From Cloacibacillus evryensis DSM 19522 (GTDB lineage Bacteria; Synergistota; Synergistia; Synergistales; Synergistaceae), in assembly GCF_000585335.1 (NCBI RefSeq), contig NZ_KK073872.1:2719283-2783282 (forward strand): a stretch of 64,000 nucleotides of DNA, given 5' to 3'. Position numbers and translations under genes: made by a program. Below, one piece after another: positions 63,077-64,000 of the stretch (its first letter is position 1; each line of letters starts with the position of its first letter). A model generated the notes under the pieces. The model made no database searches. It saw only the letters and a list, made by a program, of their open reading frames with translations, and was not told the origin of the DNA.

Positions 63077-64000
63077 TCATCCGCGCGCGGGAGCTCTTTT
63101 TACGAATTTTCCCCGCGGGACGCTCTCGGCCAGCGCGCCATCCCTTATCAGATGCCTCCCGCGCAGCCAGACGTCGGTCACGCAGCCGGTGACGGTGATG
63201 CCCTCGTAAGGCGTATAGTCGACCTGCTGGTGCAGCGTATCGACGGAAAGCCGCTTGCTCTTCGCGGGGTCGATAAGTATCAGGTCCGCGTCGGCCCCCT
63301 CTTCTATCCGTCCTTTGCCGTCCAGTCCGAGGATCGCGGCGGGATTCGTCGCGGTGACGGCGACGAACCGCTCCAGCGAGAGGCGGTTTTTCATCACGCC
63401 CTCGGAGAAAAGCAGCTCCATGCGCGTCTCGATCCCCGGTATCCCTCCTGGGCTCAGGAAAACATTTTCCGCGCCCAGACGCGTTTTGTCGGCGCGGCTG
63501 AAGGAACAGTGGTCGGTGCCGACCGTGTCGATGTCGCCCTGCGCGAGGGCGCGCCAGAGGCGGTTGCAGTCGCCCCGGCTGCGCAGCGGCGGGGCCATCA
63601 CGTAATCAAGGCCGTTCTCTTTTTCGTAGCATTTATCGGTCAGCGTCAGGTACTGCGGACAGCTCTCAACATATACCTTCTGACCCGCGCGGCGCGCGAG
63701 GATCACCTCGTCAAGCGCGGCCTTCGTCGAAAGATGGACTATATAGGCCGGCACCTCGGCGGCCCGCGAGAGCGCGAGTACGCGCTTCACCGCCTCCGCC
63801 TCGCAATAATCGGGGCGGCTCTTTGGCCAGCAGAGACATGAGACCGGCAGCTCCCTCTGAAATCCCGCCGCGAGGCCGTTCGTTATCGCGTCGTTCTCGC
63901 AATGGTAGAAGAGCAGTCCGCCGGCCTCCTTCATCCTCAGCATCAGCGGAAATATCTCCTCGTCCGTGAGCCTCCCGGCGTAGGTGGTATAGACTTTTCC
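63077..64000 (-). CDS. hydA: Dihydropyrimidinase/hydantoinase, 5' end beyond window
   Basis: 307 codons are visible and the frame is open to the window edge (KVYTTYAGRLTDEEIFPLML), so the N-terminus and first metal histidines lie outside. Visible are FYHCEN, YIVHLSTKAALDEV, VESCPQYLTLTDKCYE, VMAPPLRSRGD, TVGTDHCSFSRADK and GRIEEGADADLILIDP. The enzyme opens the dihydropyrimidine ring. Its position next to ssnA and xanthine dehydrogenase genes fits a purine/pyrimidine degradation cluster. Confidence 0.93.
   Translation of the reverse strand, partial: GKVYTTYAGRLTDEEIFPLMLRMKEAGGLLFYHCENDAITNGLAAGFQRELPVSCLCWPKSRPDYCEAEAVKRVLALSRAAEVPAYIVHLSTKAALDEVILARRAGQKVYVESCPQYLTLTDKCYEKENGLDYVMAPPLRSRGDCNRLWRALAQGDIDTVGTDHCSFSRADKTRLGAENVFLSPGGIPGIETRMELLFSEGVMKNRLSLERFVAVTATNPAAILGLDGKGRIEEGADADLILIDPAKSKRLSVDTLHQQVDYTPYEGITVTGCVTDVWLRGRHLIRDGALAESVPRGKFVKRAPARG

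Overview
Organism: the window looks like a GC-rich anaerobe of the Synergistota, most like Cloacibacillus or a relative. This is an inference from the mix of gene families (hrcA-grpE-dnaK-dnaJ with CIRCE, a UPF0182 protein, selenium-type YedF and SsnA, dihydropyrimidinase, AspT-type exchanger); no marker gene such as 16S rRNA is present. Positions 1-13.6 kb form an AT-richer accessory block. The rest reads as GC-rich chromosomal backbone. || 0-7 kb: a surface-glycan modification locus. It has a Wzx-like flippase, a LicD-type transferase, a winged-helix/LicC-like cytidylyltransferase fusion, and an ABC importer (binding protein, ATPase, fused double permease) of the Fe3+/putrescine/2-aminoethylphosphonate type. 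No choline kinase is visible, so an imported, already phosphorylated or phosphonate head group may be activated with CTP and attached to a glycan. || 7-13.6 kb: a graveyard of mobile DNA. It holds an IS256-family transposase tail cut by an IS66-family element with a multiply frameshifted tnpC, a pair of unrecognised AT-rich genes (one with a possible nuclease-like E-x-x-D...QxK pattern), a decayed ISAs1-family transposase, and an AAA/DUF4143 ATPase gene. || 13.9-19 kb: the heat-shock operon hrcA-grpE-dnaK, with a near-perfect sigma-70 promoter and CIRCE, followed by dnaJ, which has its own promoter whose -10 box lies inside a perfect 10-bp inverted repeat. || 19-36 kb: a histidine phosphatase with folP-folK; an RpiR regulator whose promoter carries three phased direct repeats; an operon XRE-ImmA-radical SAM-flavin oxidoreductase; citG; a lytic transglycosylase; a YbaK protein; a ThiF/M19 dipeptidase/HicB-like/YjiH operon; a CHASE4-type sensor with a degenerate HD-GYP domain; and the YedF/cysteine desulfurase-like selenium pair. 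|| 36-49 kb: envelope genes (LemA, DUF2207, GH18, several secreted or membrane proteins of unknown function, UPF0182). || 49-64 kb: two more YbaK/ProX-type tRNA-editing proteins, an Rrf2 regulator, RNase HI, EamA and AspT-type transporters, a large Cache-PAS-GGDEF-GAF diguanylate cyclase, and a purine/pyrimidine catabolic set (two-gene xanthine dehydrogenase, RidA, SsnA, partial dihydropyrimidinase). || The most unusual signal is a family of hairpin elements (five copies: about 36.31, 36.94, 39.87, 40.50 and 61.48 kb). Each starts at or within a few bases of the 3' end of a gene, always in the same orientation to that gene. The copies share terminal motifs and loop sequence but have different, internally complementary stem arms, which is the covariation pattern expected of a structured RNA.
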